This document shows positions 1-10,011 of a stretch of DNA of 64,000 nt, piece after piece. Source of the stretch: Buxus sempervirens. Taxonomy: Eukaryota; Streptophyta; Magnoliopsida; Buxales; Buxaceae. Below the pieces are notes generated by a model that searched no databases, was not told the origin of the DNA, and was given only the letters and a program-made list of their open reading frames with translations. How positions within the stretch are numbered: the first letter of the stretch is position 1; every line of letters begins with the position of its first letter. The DNA lies in the NCBI GenBank assembly GCA_947561395.2, contig OX387184.1, positions 19,386,205-19,450,204 of the forward strand, in the 5' to 3' direction. The position numbers were made by a program, and so were the translations under genes.

Positions 1-3000
1 CAAAGGATTTGCACGACCCCTTTTCTAGGGGGTCGTGCAAAGAGAAGGGGGATGTAGAGGGAGAGCCAACGGCTCTCCCCTAAACTTTTGCTAACATGGG
101 GTGTGGGAAGTTGTAACTTCCCACACATGTTGCAACTAACTTATCTCTATAAAAGGCTAAGGAAAAAAAGAGGCGGAGGTTGGAAAATAGAGAGAGCCAA
201 AAGAAAAAGGATACGCAGGGTTTTGGAGGATAACAAAGAGCTTGATTTGAAGAGTGACAGAAGATTATCACAAAGAAGAAAAGGTAAGATTTAGATGAGG
301 TTTATCTCTTCTCTTTCTTCCCCTAATCTTATCCTTATCTTTAATCTGTTCTCCGATTAATTTCAGAGAGTCAGGGACTCTTATTAGGGTCACCTGGACT
401 CTGTATCCTAATTGGATTAGGATTAAAGATAAGGAAATCCTCAATTTCTTCCGTGAAACAAATTCGAAGGGCCAGGGGTTCTTTTCAGGACCACCTGGAC
501 TTCATAATATAAACCCCCAAAAAAAAGGGAGAGTTGGAGACTCATATTTGGGTCATCCGAACTCCTGCGTGAAAGCTCCCTAAAATGATCTAAAATCTTT
601 AAAATAATTTTCTGGGTTAAAATCTGAGTTTACAGACATGAAATTGGGTTAAAAATACCCCAAATTCGGTCAAAAACGGACCTGCAAGCATCTTGGGTTC
701 GGCAGTGGCAGAATTCGCAAATTTGATGCTAAACAAGGGTCAAAAGGGACTTTTTCAGCGTCCTGGGCCGCGATTTGGGCTCCCTGCACGCTTAGAGTGC
801 GAATCGGGCCGCGCACGGGCCCAAGCTCATTTTGATCAGGCGTGCTGGGCTCGGATGCAAATCAGGCCCAAACAAATCAGTGGACCCGCGCGGTTCAGAT
901 ATTTTGGATCCTGAATTAAATCCGACCCACATTAACTCTCCCGACCCGCGCGCCTATGGCTCGGGCCCAATTCACGGCCCGCGCGCGCGGGTCAAGCCCA
1001 ATACGCCAGGCCCGTTACACTTGCACCGGACCCAGCCCAATGCGATCAGCCCGAACGCGACCCGCATGCGACCCAGGCCCAAACCGCCTGAACCGTCAGC
1101 AATTGAACCACAGAACCAGCCCGGTTTGACCCAGAAATGCATATTTTACCAAATTCAAGCCCAATTTGGCCCCAGAAAAATTCCAGAAAATACCTAAAAA
1201 TCATTGGACCTTTCTGGGACCCAAAACTACATCAAAACTCATGATGTAAAAATCAAATTACTTTTCTTTTACATGTAAAGGTGATTAAAAGCACCTAAAA
1301 GTGCTTTGAACCAACCCCCAATGCACCCAAAAGTGCTTCAAACCAACCTATAATGTGTTCCAAAAGTGTTCAATATTAGACCAAAAGGTCTCAAATCAAT
1401 TGAACCAAGTTTAAATCCAAATTGGACCGAAATCGTCCTTAAACTAAAATTGAACTAACAATAATTCAAATTGGACCGGAATTGTCCTTAAACTAAAATG
1501 AACCAAATTTCAATTCAAATTGGACCGAAATCGTCCTTAAACTAAACTAAGCCAAATTAAAACTCAAATTGGACCGAAATCGTCCTTAAACTAAAACTGA
1601 ACTATAAATAATTCAAATTGGACCGAAATTGTCCTTAAACTAAATAAACCAAAAATCATCCTAAAATTGAACCAAATTATGCAATTAATGGCATCAAGCC
1701 AATTTAAAATAACATATTGCAATCAAGATGGTTCAAACCAGCCCCCATACACATTAAAGTGATTAAATTCAATCAAAAAATTAAAACCGTTTCCCCTTTT
1801 ACGGTTCAAGTCATAAAAGTGGTTTAATTGAACTAATCCATCAAATCAAACCTTGTGGTTCAACCTAAGGTAGGATCTACGGTCTAATGCCTTGGGGTTA
1901 AACCACACCAAATTAAATTCCCTTAAATTGAATCGTTTTCCCTTTTCGGTTCAACCTAAATTAAATCAATTAAACTTCTTGGTCCAATTAAGGTATGATC
2001 TTCTATGGTCCAATGCCTTTGAAATTGAACCACTCAAATTAAATTAAATCAAATCAAATCTTTTCAAATCAAACCGTTTCCTCTTTGCGGTTTAACTCAA
2101 ATTAAACTCAAATGGTTTAATCCAAGGTATGATCTTTTACGGTCCAATGCCTTAAATATTAAACCATTCAAATTAAACCCAATTGAACCGGATCTTAATG
2201 GTCCAATTAATTAAAATAAACCAAATTAAATATAATACCTTAAATTCAAACTCAAATTATTCTTTTGAACTACGTTATGACTTGATCCCAAATAATTGGG
2301 TACGTAGGCAACCCGATAAATCAAACCGGGTTCAGTCGCAATTAAAACAAACTAAATCAATCCCAACCACACAAGTAATCAAGTCTTGTGAATTAAGTTA
2401 GCATCAAAGGGTTTTCTTTAATATTTTAGAGTTGTAATTAAGGGGATTGTTCTGTAACCTAGACTCCCTGGATGGGTCCGTACCCCAATGAAATAAAAAC
2501 CCACGTAATCGGGTGAAATCATGTTTGATCAGGAATTGATTAAGATTCAAATTTTTGGTCAACAATGTCTTCTTTGGTCCTTGCCGAATTTTGTGATGGT
2601 TTGAGCAAAACCAAATAAACCAATAGGGTTTCCGGCCCACATGGAAACCCAACTTGGGACCTGGGCCACAAGCCCAACCTGGAACATTTGTGGGCCTTCC
2701 AACGGGGCCCACCAAGCCCAATGAATTCAAAAGCATGCAAATAAGTAAGATTAAGTAAAGTGAACAAATTGAACCGGGCGGGCCAAACCCAACGCGGTCC
2801 ACCCGAATTTGATGTACGGAATGATGATTGAAATTGCGTGGTTTGGCCGAGACCAAGGGCAAGGGCCTATCGGGTCCGCCAAAGCCCACTAACCAAACCA
2901 AGTGTGGTTTTAAACCCTAACTTCTTGGGATTCGGGCTTTCAAGCCCAGAACTGGACTACGGGCCCCAAGCCCAATGTCCAAAACATCTTGGGAGATTTA

Positions 3001-3602
3001 AACAAAGATAAATTGAAAACACTTTGGCATCCATCATGGGGGCCCACCTGGGGGCCCGCAAACCAAGGCAAACCCACTGCATGAAAATCACTAAGCCTCA
3101 AACTTGAATAAATTAAGTAAAATCAATTCACTACACCTAAAGGGCCTCCTAGGCTTAGGCAAAGGCCCACCAGGGGCACATGGGCTCACCCAAGCCCACC
3201 AAGGTAACCGTGGGCCTTCCAACGGGGCCCACCCAATCCGACCCAAATCACCTAAATTAAGGAAGATAAAATCAATTAAAGGGACCCACACCACTCAAGT
3301 AGTCCCGACAGACTTAACCCAATCACATATTGGATTAGGAATCGGGTAAGACCAAGTAAGCTGACTCAAACCAAGGAACCCACGAGACCCGTCATCCGAC
3401 GGGGTGGACTGGGGTGTCTACAGACTTCCCCATACCACAACCGAGACCCGACTCAGAATCTCAAGCCGCAGACCAGACCAATAGACAAGATTAGGCACCC
3501 AAGTGTCCGCCTCATGCACCCCATCAAGCGGTGGCGACTCCGAATTTCCCCGTGCCACGTTTGACGCGCGCACAAAGGGTTTAGCATTTTTTTTGGTCAT
3601 CA
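1..3602 (+). mobile_element. Ty3/gypsy (Tat/Ogre-like) LTR, 5' end outside window
   Basis: Non-coding, repeat-rich stretch with the architecture of a very long LTR. A TATA-like TATAAAAGG lies near 150, a splice-donor-like AAGGTAAGA near 283, and near the right end (3530) GGTGGCGACTCC, a motif that also lies about 70 bp before the 3' end of the well-defined LTR at 39961-41778. That shared order (TATA, donor-like site, GGTGGCGACT) is why I read it in plus orientation. The interior has GGGCCCAAGCCCA-rich blocks (about 740-1100, 2620-3260) and tandem modules. No coding domain is visible; the ORFs here are chance. The right border is approximate. A TGTCTACA near 3413-3420 could instead mark a minus-strand LTR start, so orientation is not certain. 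Confidence 0.5.
1420..1650. repeat. Tandem motif array inside LTR
   Basis: The motif ATTGGACCGAAATCGTCC followed by TTAAACTAAA recurs about five times at 50-65 bp spacing with small variations. A second, longer module (AGGTATGATCTT...GGTCCAATGCCTT) recurs at about 1868, 1993 and 2125. Both are internal LTR repeats. Confidence 0.75.
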
Positions 3603-4293
3603 TAATCAATGAGTTAACTAGTATCTAAATTGACCCATAAGTATGTTACTTGAGTACAATATTTTTTATTTTTCATTAGTACATGCCCTCATTCTCTAAA
3701 ATGAATAAGCAGGCTTAAAGGAAATTTGAGCTTGAAATGGTAAGAAGTAACATATCTGACAACTTATCTTGAATCATGGATGATCCCATACTGCCTCTGG
3801 CAATAACGTTCCTTCCTATTCATTTAACAGATGGGAAAAGTGCTTCATCATTAGTCCCAACTTGTTTGGGTGTATTTCATCTGTGAGATAAATTCGTTTT
3901 GCTATTAAATCCTTTTAAATTTCATATCTAAAGTATATTAGTCTTGCATTAAAGCTGTATACTCTTAGTGAAAATTTTAATGTGAATTGAATGATTATAG
4001 ATCCTATTAGCCAAGATTACATAGGACTTTTGAGAACCCTAAGTGATCATTTCTCCCAGTAGCTTGATCATCATAACAAGGAAGAGACACAGCATCATGC
4101 ATCTTTCCTTCATGAATTATGAAAAATATTATGAAGTAGATTATAATTGGAGATGGGCAATCGAGATCAACTTTTCTAATTGATTGTATGTCTACCCCTA
4201 AACCTGGGAAAGTCTGAGTCTCAAATGCAGCGGAAGCAAATGTTTACTTTTTATTAAGTGGATATCGCAGTCTTAATTTCTCCTACCTTATAG
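3603..4293 (+). other. Intron-like sequence upstream of TPR exons
   Basis: AT-rich sequence with no recognisable exon. It ends in a pyrimidine-rich tract and TATAG acceptor just before the TPR exon at 4294, so it is probably the 3' part of an intron that the LTR element at the left edge inserted into. Confidence 0.45.
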
Positions 4294-4711
4294 GTTGTCA
4301 ATGATTACAAAGAATTTGCATTCTCAGACTATGCAAGGGTAGGTAGGGCATTAGCCTTGTATGAGGTTGGTGACAGGGATGAAGCAATTGCAGAGATGGA
4401 GGATGTTTCCATATCTCTAAAAGGTTATCCAGGTTTGCAAAATCACATTAGCATAAAATTTCACATAAGGAGCAGATACATGAAATTCTTTCTCATTCAA
4501 CTGTCTTTGCTTGTCACTTTCTGCAGAAGTGCATGCAGCTCTAGCAGCGGCCTTGTATGTGGACAAGCATGCTCCCTTGCTTGCCGAAAGCCAGTTCACA
4601 ATCGCCACTTTACTTGATCCTCGTTATACAGACCTCTCGTATGTAAAAGAAACAAAGCATTGGCCTCCAAGCCTGGTTAGCTCCTTGCAGCACTTCATCA
4701 CTCTCTCCTAG
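4294..4711 (+). CDS. TPR-like protein (plastid type), last two exons
   Basis: Exon 4294-4432 (from VVNDYKEFAFSDYARVG through ALYEVGDRDEAIAEMEDV) ends at a GT donor (4433). The next exon, 4527-4711, begins after CTGCAG and continues with VHAALAAALYVDKHAPLLAE to the C-terminus FITLS and a TAG stop. The phase is preserved across the intron (Pro-Glu split as G|AA). The helical TPR-type repeat and the C-terminal LLDPRYTDLSYV and KHWPPSLV stretch match, from memory, a conserved plant family of predicted chloroplast TPR-like proteins. No stop or frameshift is present, so this looks like the 3' end of a living gene whose upstream exons lie beyond the LTR element, outside the window. The exact biochemical role is not known to me. 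Confidence 0.75.
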
Positions 4712-5544
4712 AGCTTTGGTGTGTATAAAACATCAAAAGTATTTCTATTCCTACATATCTTAGAGCCAATTTAAATGTTGCAGCCATATACTCCTCTTCC
4801 CTTTTCACCTTCAAAGGTTTTATTTTGGTCATTTTCCCTAGCCGATTATTGCATTATAACTGTCAACTTGCTTTGATTTTTACTTCTATATTACATAAAT
4901 ATATGAATAACGCAAGTTTCCAGTGATACACAAAGCATTTCCTTTCTTCTTCTTTTCTCCTAGATTGCTATTTAAGCGTTGATGCTGTATGTTGTACTCA
5001 TTCTTCATATAAGAAAAACACTTTCATTCCATATTGTCAAATTCATAAAAAGGGTTCTCTCAGAGCATTCTTCACCTTTATTTTAGGAGGGAGGGGATTA
5101 TCTAGAATAAATGATGAGTGAAATTTTCCAGCCTGAGCCGTGTTTAAAGCCCACCAAATTTTTGGCATGCATTGTTAATAATCCTAAAATAAAATAAATA
5201 TTCAATATCAGGCAACCCCTGAATTGGAAAAATCAAGATTCACATATTTTGTCTAATTCGAACAACCAAAATTGATTTACATAAATTGTATTCATGCTGC
5301 TGATAGGTTACATTTTTCCTTGGTATATTGGAAACAAGTAGAAGCTACTTTGAAGGTTATTATTATCTGGTTAAGAACTTATCTGTTCAGCATATGAAGG
5401 TGCAGTATTTTCTAGCAGTTAAAAGTCTTAGGGTATCGTCTCCAAGACTTGCTTTCAAGCACTCCTCGTCATCCGGATTCCGGTGACTTGGTTTCAAGCC
5501 CTCCTTCGCCCCACTGCACAAAATGACTCAGTAAAAAACGAAAC
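4712..5544. other. 3' flank of TPR gene, no gene seen
   Basis: AT-rich sequence downstream of the TPR stop codon. It presumably includes the 3' UTR. No coding region or repeat was recognised. Confidence 0.5.
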
Positions 5545-6126
5545 TAAGGCCTCGTTTGGCTTTCATTTTGGGAACTCATTTCAAGGCTTGAAATGAGTTC
5601 CAAGGCCTAGAATAAATTCTGATGGCTAGACCAACGTTTGGTAATTATGCCAAAACTCATTCTCTCAAAATGAGAATGAAAAAAACTGTGGTTTTGTAGA
5701 ATCGCCTGGGACCCCGTTTCTGAAATTTGAAAATGAGTTTTGATATTTTTGCGGTGGCAAACTTGTAAAATTGGATGAAAGTTTAAACGGTGGCATAAAA
5801 CGTAAATAAATCCATTCATTCTTTGTCTTCAAATTTGTTTATCTAGTTTCCAGATGGTTTCCAGAATAATCAATGGGGTAATGAAGCTAGCTAGGGTTTC
5901 AAACGTTTATCTCTATCACCAATCATTCATCAGTGGCATTTGATAAGGCATTTGTTACGAAGAAGTTCCTGAAGAGCACCGGTTGCGTGGATCGATGGAA
6001 CAACATTTAAGATCCTGATCGTTCCTCTGATCACCTGTTCCCCTAGAGATCCGTAGTCATCTCTTTGTTTTGATTCTAGCTATCTTATTGCTTGTCATTC
6101 TTCTTCTCTATGAATCAGACACAAAC

Positions 6127-7410
6127 ATGGCATCGAAACTGCTTCGAACTGCCACCCATGAAGCTGAAAACCAAGCCGAAGTGTCACGTAGAAAGGCTTT
6201 CGTTCTTTTGCATCACCAGCTGAAACCCCCTTTCTCTGTAAAAATTCCTTCTCCATCAAAGTACAAACAACTCAATCGGGCAATCCTATTTGGACTTTTA
6301 ACAGAACCCCACATGGCCAGAATCCATATTACTTACTTGCACGCCATTGTGACTGACGGGTATGCATTTTTTGTGGATTTGCTTCTCAAGATATCAAATG
6401 AGCTATACCCAAAGCTGCTTGAATCCGTCGGGGTTCAGTTTCTGTGGGTCGTTTCTAAAATGGTAGATGTGTTAGCAGTAGGGTTTGATGTGTTATTGAT
6501 TTCTCTGTTGAGGCAGATAGTAAGCGGGGATCTAAGTTTTGGGAACTTATGGTTGTGTGAAGAGTTGCTTCAGGTCTTTCGGGGCAATTAGGACTCGCTA
6601 TTAGAAGAACAGTCATTGGTTTTAACTAGTGCTGTCTATACATATCTTCGGTTATTGGCTGATCATTATAGGCTATCAGGTAGCTCAAAACTAGAGGCCT
6701 TGAAGCGCTTGGAGATTGATTTTTGCGTCGAGCTTTGAGAAGGAACTTCAATTTATGTTTTCAGATAGGAAGGGATCTCATTCATCTTCTACAAGACTTG
6801 TTTCATATTCCTGAGTTCAGCGATATATGGAAGGACTTGTTATTTAATCCCGTTGAATTTAGTCATGTTCCTGGGTTTTCGGATATATCTCAGCTATACT
6901 GCTCGAGGACTTCAAGTCAGTATTTCTTGCTTAGGGTCACATTGGAAATGGAAACCCAATTGCAATTCTTACTCACCCATGTGAGGTGGGGAAGTCAGAA
7001 GCGGTATTAGGCCTGGTTTGCAAAAAAAGTTTCTGTGGACCTGAGAGGGAGACTCTTATTATCGACCTTGTTCGGTTTATATGTTGTGCACTTCACCCAT
7101 CTAATGAAATCATCCAATTAGATGTTATTCAGAGATGGGCAATCATAGGTTGGCTGCTAAAATGTTGTAGGAACAATTACGTGGAAGCAAATGTGAAAGT
7201 GGCATTATTTTATGATTGGTTGTTCTTTGATGAAAGAGTGGACAAAATTATGAACATTGAGCCGGGAAACTTGTTGATGGTGAATTCCATACCCAAATAT
7301 ATTGACATGACTCACAACCTTCTTGAAACTTGTTGATGGTGAATTCCATACCCAAATATATTGACATGACTCACAACCTTCTTGAGTTCTTTCAAGGGTC
7401 AACCAATTTC
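6127..7410 (+). pseudogene. Integrator complex subunit 3 (INTS3) N-terminal part, intronless and broken
   Basis: Starts at MASKLLRTATHEAENQAEVS and runs through PPFSVKIPSPSKYKQLNRAI, KMVDVLAVGFDVLLISLLRQ, LEMETQLQFLLTHV and FICCALHPSNEIIQ to ALFYDWLFFDERVDKIMNIE. This order and wording is that of the N-terminal domain of INTS3, a subunit of the Integrator complex that cleaves nascent snRNAs and other RNA polymerase II transcripts. An in-frame stop follows LLQVFRGN (about 6589), and frameshifts occur near 6735 and near 7005, so it cannot make the protein. No introns are visible over about 1.28 kb, suggesting a cDNA-derived copy. It lies wholly inside the element at 5548-7625. Only the N-terminal part is present; a tandem duplication follows at its 3' end. 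Confidence 0.85.
7266..7383 (+). repeat. 59-bp tandem duplication in the INTS3 copy
   Basis: GAAACTTGTTGATGG... (7266-7324) is repeated immediately and essentially identically at 7325-7383. It repeats the codons for LLMVNSIPKYIDMTHNLL. The near identity suggests a recent slippage or end-joining event. Confidence 0.95.
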
Positions 7411-7628
7411 TTATAATTATTCATGGAAAAAGAAAAAAAAAGGAAAAAAATTTCATGGAACTCATTTTATTACTTGTTAACTAAACAAATTTCTAGGTGA
7501 AAATTCATTCTGTTACGTGCTAACCAAACGCAATTAGAAAGACTTCAAAATTGATTCGCAAAATGAGTTTTAAGAACTCATTCTGAGAATGAGTTCCTAA
7601 TCCGGAATGAAAGCCAAACGAGGCCTAA

Positions 7629-8570
7629 GGCATTTGGCGTCCATTCTGAGAATTCATTTAATGGCTTGGAATTAGTTCCTATCACAAAGCGATTGTTTGG
7701 TTGCAATTTGGGAATGAGTTTTCTCAAAGTAAGTTTCAAAAAACACTTTAAAGAGAAGAATAACCCCGGACTCATTTTTGGTTTTTGAAAACTCATTTCG
7801 CAAAAGTGTGATAGCATATTAGTCATATTTAAAAACTAAAAGATATACTTTGAAACCTGGTTTAAAAACTTCTTTATATGTCCAAGTAGGACTTGTTATT
7901 TGTGAAAATTTCTTTTATATAAAATATCGACGAACTTGTAATATTTATAATCTCTACAATAAATGAAGAATTTTACCAAACGTTAAACCAACTTTTCTTT
8001 AACTTGTGCAAAAAAATAAAAAACTTTTCTTTAACTTGTGCAAGCTCATTTAGGCTCTGTTTGTTTGAATGGAAAATATTTTTCAGCAGAAAATATTTGT
8101 GAAAAAATTTTCAAAGAAAACATTTTCTCGTTTATTCTTTTTTTTTTCAAGCGTTCGGATGTAGTATAAAGAAAAAAAAAAGTAAAAAGTGGGGATTGAA
8201 ATGAAAGGGTAAAATTTAGGGAAAAGGTGAAATTTAAGATTTAGTTTTAATCCTGAAAATTTTAAATATATGGAACATAGCATGGAACATTATCAAATTT
8301 ATGAACATCTACCCAAACCCTCTTCGAGGTAATTCAACATAACAAAAAAAAATTCAGATAGCTTGAGAACTCAGTCTTGTGATAATCAGCTTGCAGTGCC
8401 AACTTTGATGGTCTCTCGGATGAAGAATTTTCCAAGAAGATTCAAGAATTGGATTAATTTCCTTTTATTTTGATAAATATTGGATAAATAATGAGGTAAT
8501 GCACAATTGATTTAACTTTTCTACAAATTTCTGTCCTAGCTAGATTTAACATTGCAATTCAAAAAAGGAG
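7629..8570. other. AT-rich intergenic sequence, degenerate MITE pieces
   Basis: Just right of the Harbinger-like element, a degenerate sequence resembling its terminal region recurs (GAATGAGTTTTCTC, about 7640-7800). Near 8052, GGCTCTGTTTGTTTGAATGG resembles a single Harbinger-type terminus. No partner end or gene was found. Confidence 0.4.
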
Positions 8571-8580
8571 TTGTTCTATG

Positions 8581-9032
8581 GGAAATTTAATTTTTAGTGG
8601 TACTTTATCAAACTATTTAAGATTTAATCGGCAAAGTTTTGAGTTTTAACTTTTAATATACTTTTATCAAAATAATTAATTTTTAGTGTCATTTCATTGT
8701 TACAGATAAATTCTTCCAAAAATACCCTTATACAATTTATTTCCGAGACTTGTACAAGCAATAAATTGACTTGTACAAGCCATTTTAGACTTGTACAAGT
8801 AATAAAATGACTTGTACAAGTCAAAAATTAACTTGTACAAGTCAATAAAGTGACTTGTACAAGTCATTTGGATAAGTGACGTAAGGGCATTTTTGGAATA
8901 GTTAATTTGTAATAGTGAAATGGCACTAAAACTTAATTATTTTGATAAAGGTGTACTAAAAGTTAAAACTCAAAACTTTGCCGACTAAATCTTAAATAAT
9001 TTGATAAAGTACAACTAAAAATTAAATTTCCC
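8581..9032. mobile_element. Mutator-type MITE with long TIRs
   Basis: About 155-bp terminal inverted repeats begin GGAAATTTAATTTTTAGT on the left and end with the complementary sequence on the right. Pairing continues through the AATCGGCAAAG / CTTTGCCGACT blocks. The element is flanked by a perfect 10-bp direct repeat TTGTTCTATG (8571-8580 and 9033-9042). Long TIRs plus a 9-11 bp target duplication are the signature of Mutator-like elements. It is 452 bp long with no coding capacity. The centre holds an array of a 12-bp palindrome. Confidence 0.88.
8748..8868. repeat. Six-copy palindrome array (ACTTGTACAAGT)
   Basis: The core of the Mutator-type MITE contains six close copies of the self-complementary motif ACTTGTACAAGT, spaced by short AT-rich stretches such as AATAAAAT. 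Each copy can form a hairpin, and copies can pair with one another. Confidence 0.9.
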
Positions 9033-9099
9033 TTGTTCTATGACACATTTGATTTTTTCAAATTTTATTTCAACGTTTTTTTGTAGAAAATGTATTTTT

Positions 9100-9330
9100 T
9101 AAGCTTTGGCAGGCCTTAATCTAGTACGAACTCACCCAATAGGATGTGGGGCTTGGGCTCACCAACTTTGACGACTTTTTGCAGTAACTCTACCTTCAAT
9201 AAAGAGTACGTAATGATATCTAAACAAAGCGTTAGTCATTTATAGTGAGTCCGGCCTCAACCCCCAGTGGGTTGGCCTGGTGGTTTACGAGCCCTTGTGA
9301 GGTCAAAAACTTTTGATGATGATTTTTATT
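9100..9330 (+). repeat. Dispersed repeat R, copy 1 (SINE-like 3' part)
   Basis: The segment contains CTAGTACGAACTCACCCAA, GATGTGGGGCTTGGGCTCAC and CCCCAGTGGGTTGGCCTGG followed by TGGTTTACGAGCCCTTGTGA. The same blocks in the same order occur at 35748-36430 and 48396-49100, each interrupted by a different transposon. The GTTGGCCTGGTGGTTTA stretch resembles a tRNA-type A box, so the repeat may contain a tRNA-derived SINE, but I see no convincing B box. Confidence 0.75.
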
Positions 9331-9462
9331 ACCTTTCAAACATAACCAATTAACATTTCTCTTTAAATATTTTTTTTTCTGGGTTTTTGAACGAGGAGCA
9401 GCAAGACGAGTCGAAAGCAAAGCACATAAATAGATCTATCTTCGGCAAGATGAGTCCTACTC

Positions 9463-10011
9463 ATGGCAATTCACTCCCAGTCAACCCTTGGCTTTTACTT
9501 TGGCAGGAGACATCTCTATATCAAGAACGGGCTGGGCCGCAACTACAGGCTAACACTCCATTGCTGGTCCAAAGAGGACGAGCTGGGCCAGCACGTGTTG
9601 AGGCCCAACGAGGTCACCCATTGGAGCTTCTACGAAAATCTCTTGGCTAGGACTCGCTTCGGGTGTGAGATCCAAATGGAGAAGGGAGATAGCATAAAGA
9701 AAGGGCATTTTGTGGTTTATGACTCGAGCCATGAGGTTTGGATGCACGAGTGTCACGAGAACTGCTGGTGGCTGGTCACAAGGGAAGGGCCGTTCGCCTT
9801 GGAAGGTCTTTTCTCACATGTCTTTCTCGCATTCTCTCAGTATCCAAACAGAGCCTTCCCAATTGTTTTCAATAGAGAGAAAGGCCTTGGAAGGGTTTTT
9901 CGTTTGTCAAGTGCTGTTATTGGTTACGGTGGAGCCCCAGTCGTTTTCAATAGAGAGAAAGGTCTTGGAAGGTTTTTTCGCTTGTCAAGTGCTGTTATTG
10001 GTTACGACTGA
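9463..10011 (+). CDS. S-protein homolog (self-incompatibility protein S1 family), lacks signal peptide
   Basis: The first about 120 residues match the plant S1/SPH family. KNGLGRNYRLTLHCWSKEDE is followed by LGQHVLRPNEVTHWSFYENL, then GCEIQ, GHFVVYDS and HECHENCWWLVTREG, with the family's cysteines at LHC, GCE, ECHENC. SPH proteins are normally small secreted beta-sandwich proteins; the Papaver member is the female self-incompatibility determinant, and most others have unknown roles. Here the ORF opens with MAIHSQSTLGFYFG, which is not a usable signal peptide, so the 5' end is missing or altered. The frame then runs directly into the 78-bp minisatellite and ends about 50 codons later at a TGA, giving a repeat-encoded tail foreign to the family. 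It could be a decayed paralogue; no internal stop lies in the SPH domain. Confidence 0.75.
   Translation: MAIHSQSTLGFYFGRRHLYIKNGLGRNYRLTLHCWSKEDELGQHVLRPNEVTHWSFYENLLARTRFGCEIQMEKGDSIKKGHFVVYDSSHEVWMHECHENCWWLVTREGPFALEGLFSHVFLAFSQYPNRAFPIVFNREKGLGRVFRLSSAVIGYGGAPVVFNREKGLGRFFRLSSAVIGYD

Larger units (their letters stand above)
5548..7625. mobile_element. Non-autonomous PIF/Harbinger-like element carrying INTS3 sequence
   Basis: The left end GGCCTCGTTTGGCTTTCATT (from 5548) is matched as an inverted repeat at the right end (to 7625, AATGAAAGCCAAACGAGGCC). Both ends are flanked by TAA (5545-5547 and 7626-7628), the 3-bp target duplication typical of PIF/Harbinger and Tourist elements. Looser inverted similarity (AACTCATT...GAATGAGTT motifs) continues inward for about 100 bp. 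At 2078 bp it is far longer than a typical MITE, because the interior is filled by an INTS3-derived sequence. No transposase is encoded, so movement would have needed an enzyme in trans. Confidence 0.8.

Noticed and set aside
2404..2901. 165-codon minus-strand ORF
   Set aside because: Lies in repetitive LTR sequence with GGGCCCAAGCCC words; no domain, no conserved composition.
3409..3420. TGTCTACA as the start of a minus-strand LTR at the left edge
   Set aside because: The GGTGGCGACTCC motif, TATA box and splice-donor order fit a plus-strand LTR better; kept only as an alternative.
8748..8868. CRISPR-like or operator-like short repeats
   Set aside because: The palindromes sit inside a MITE with long TIRs and a 10-bp target duplication, which explains them as part of the transposon.
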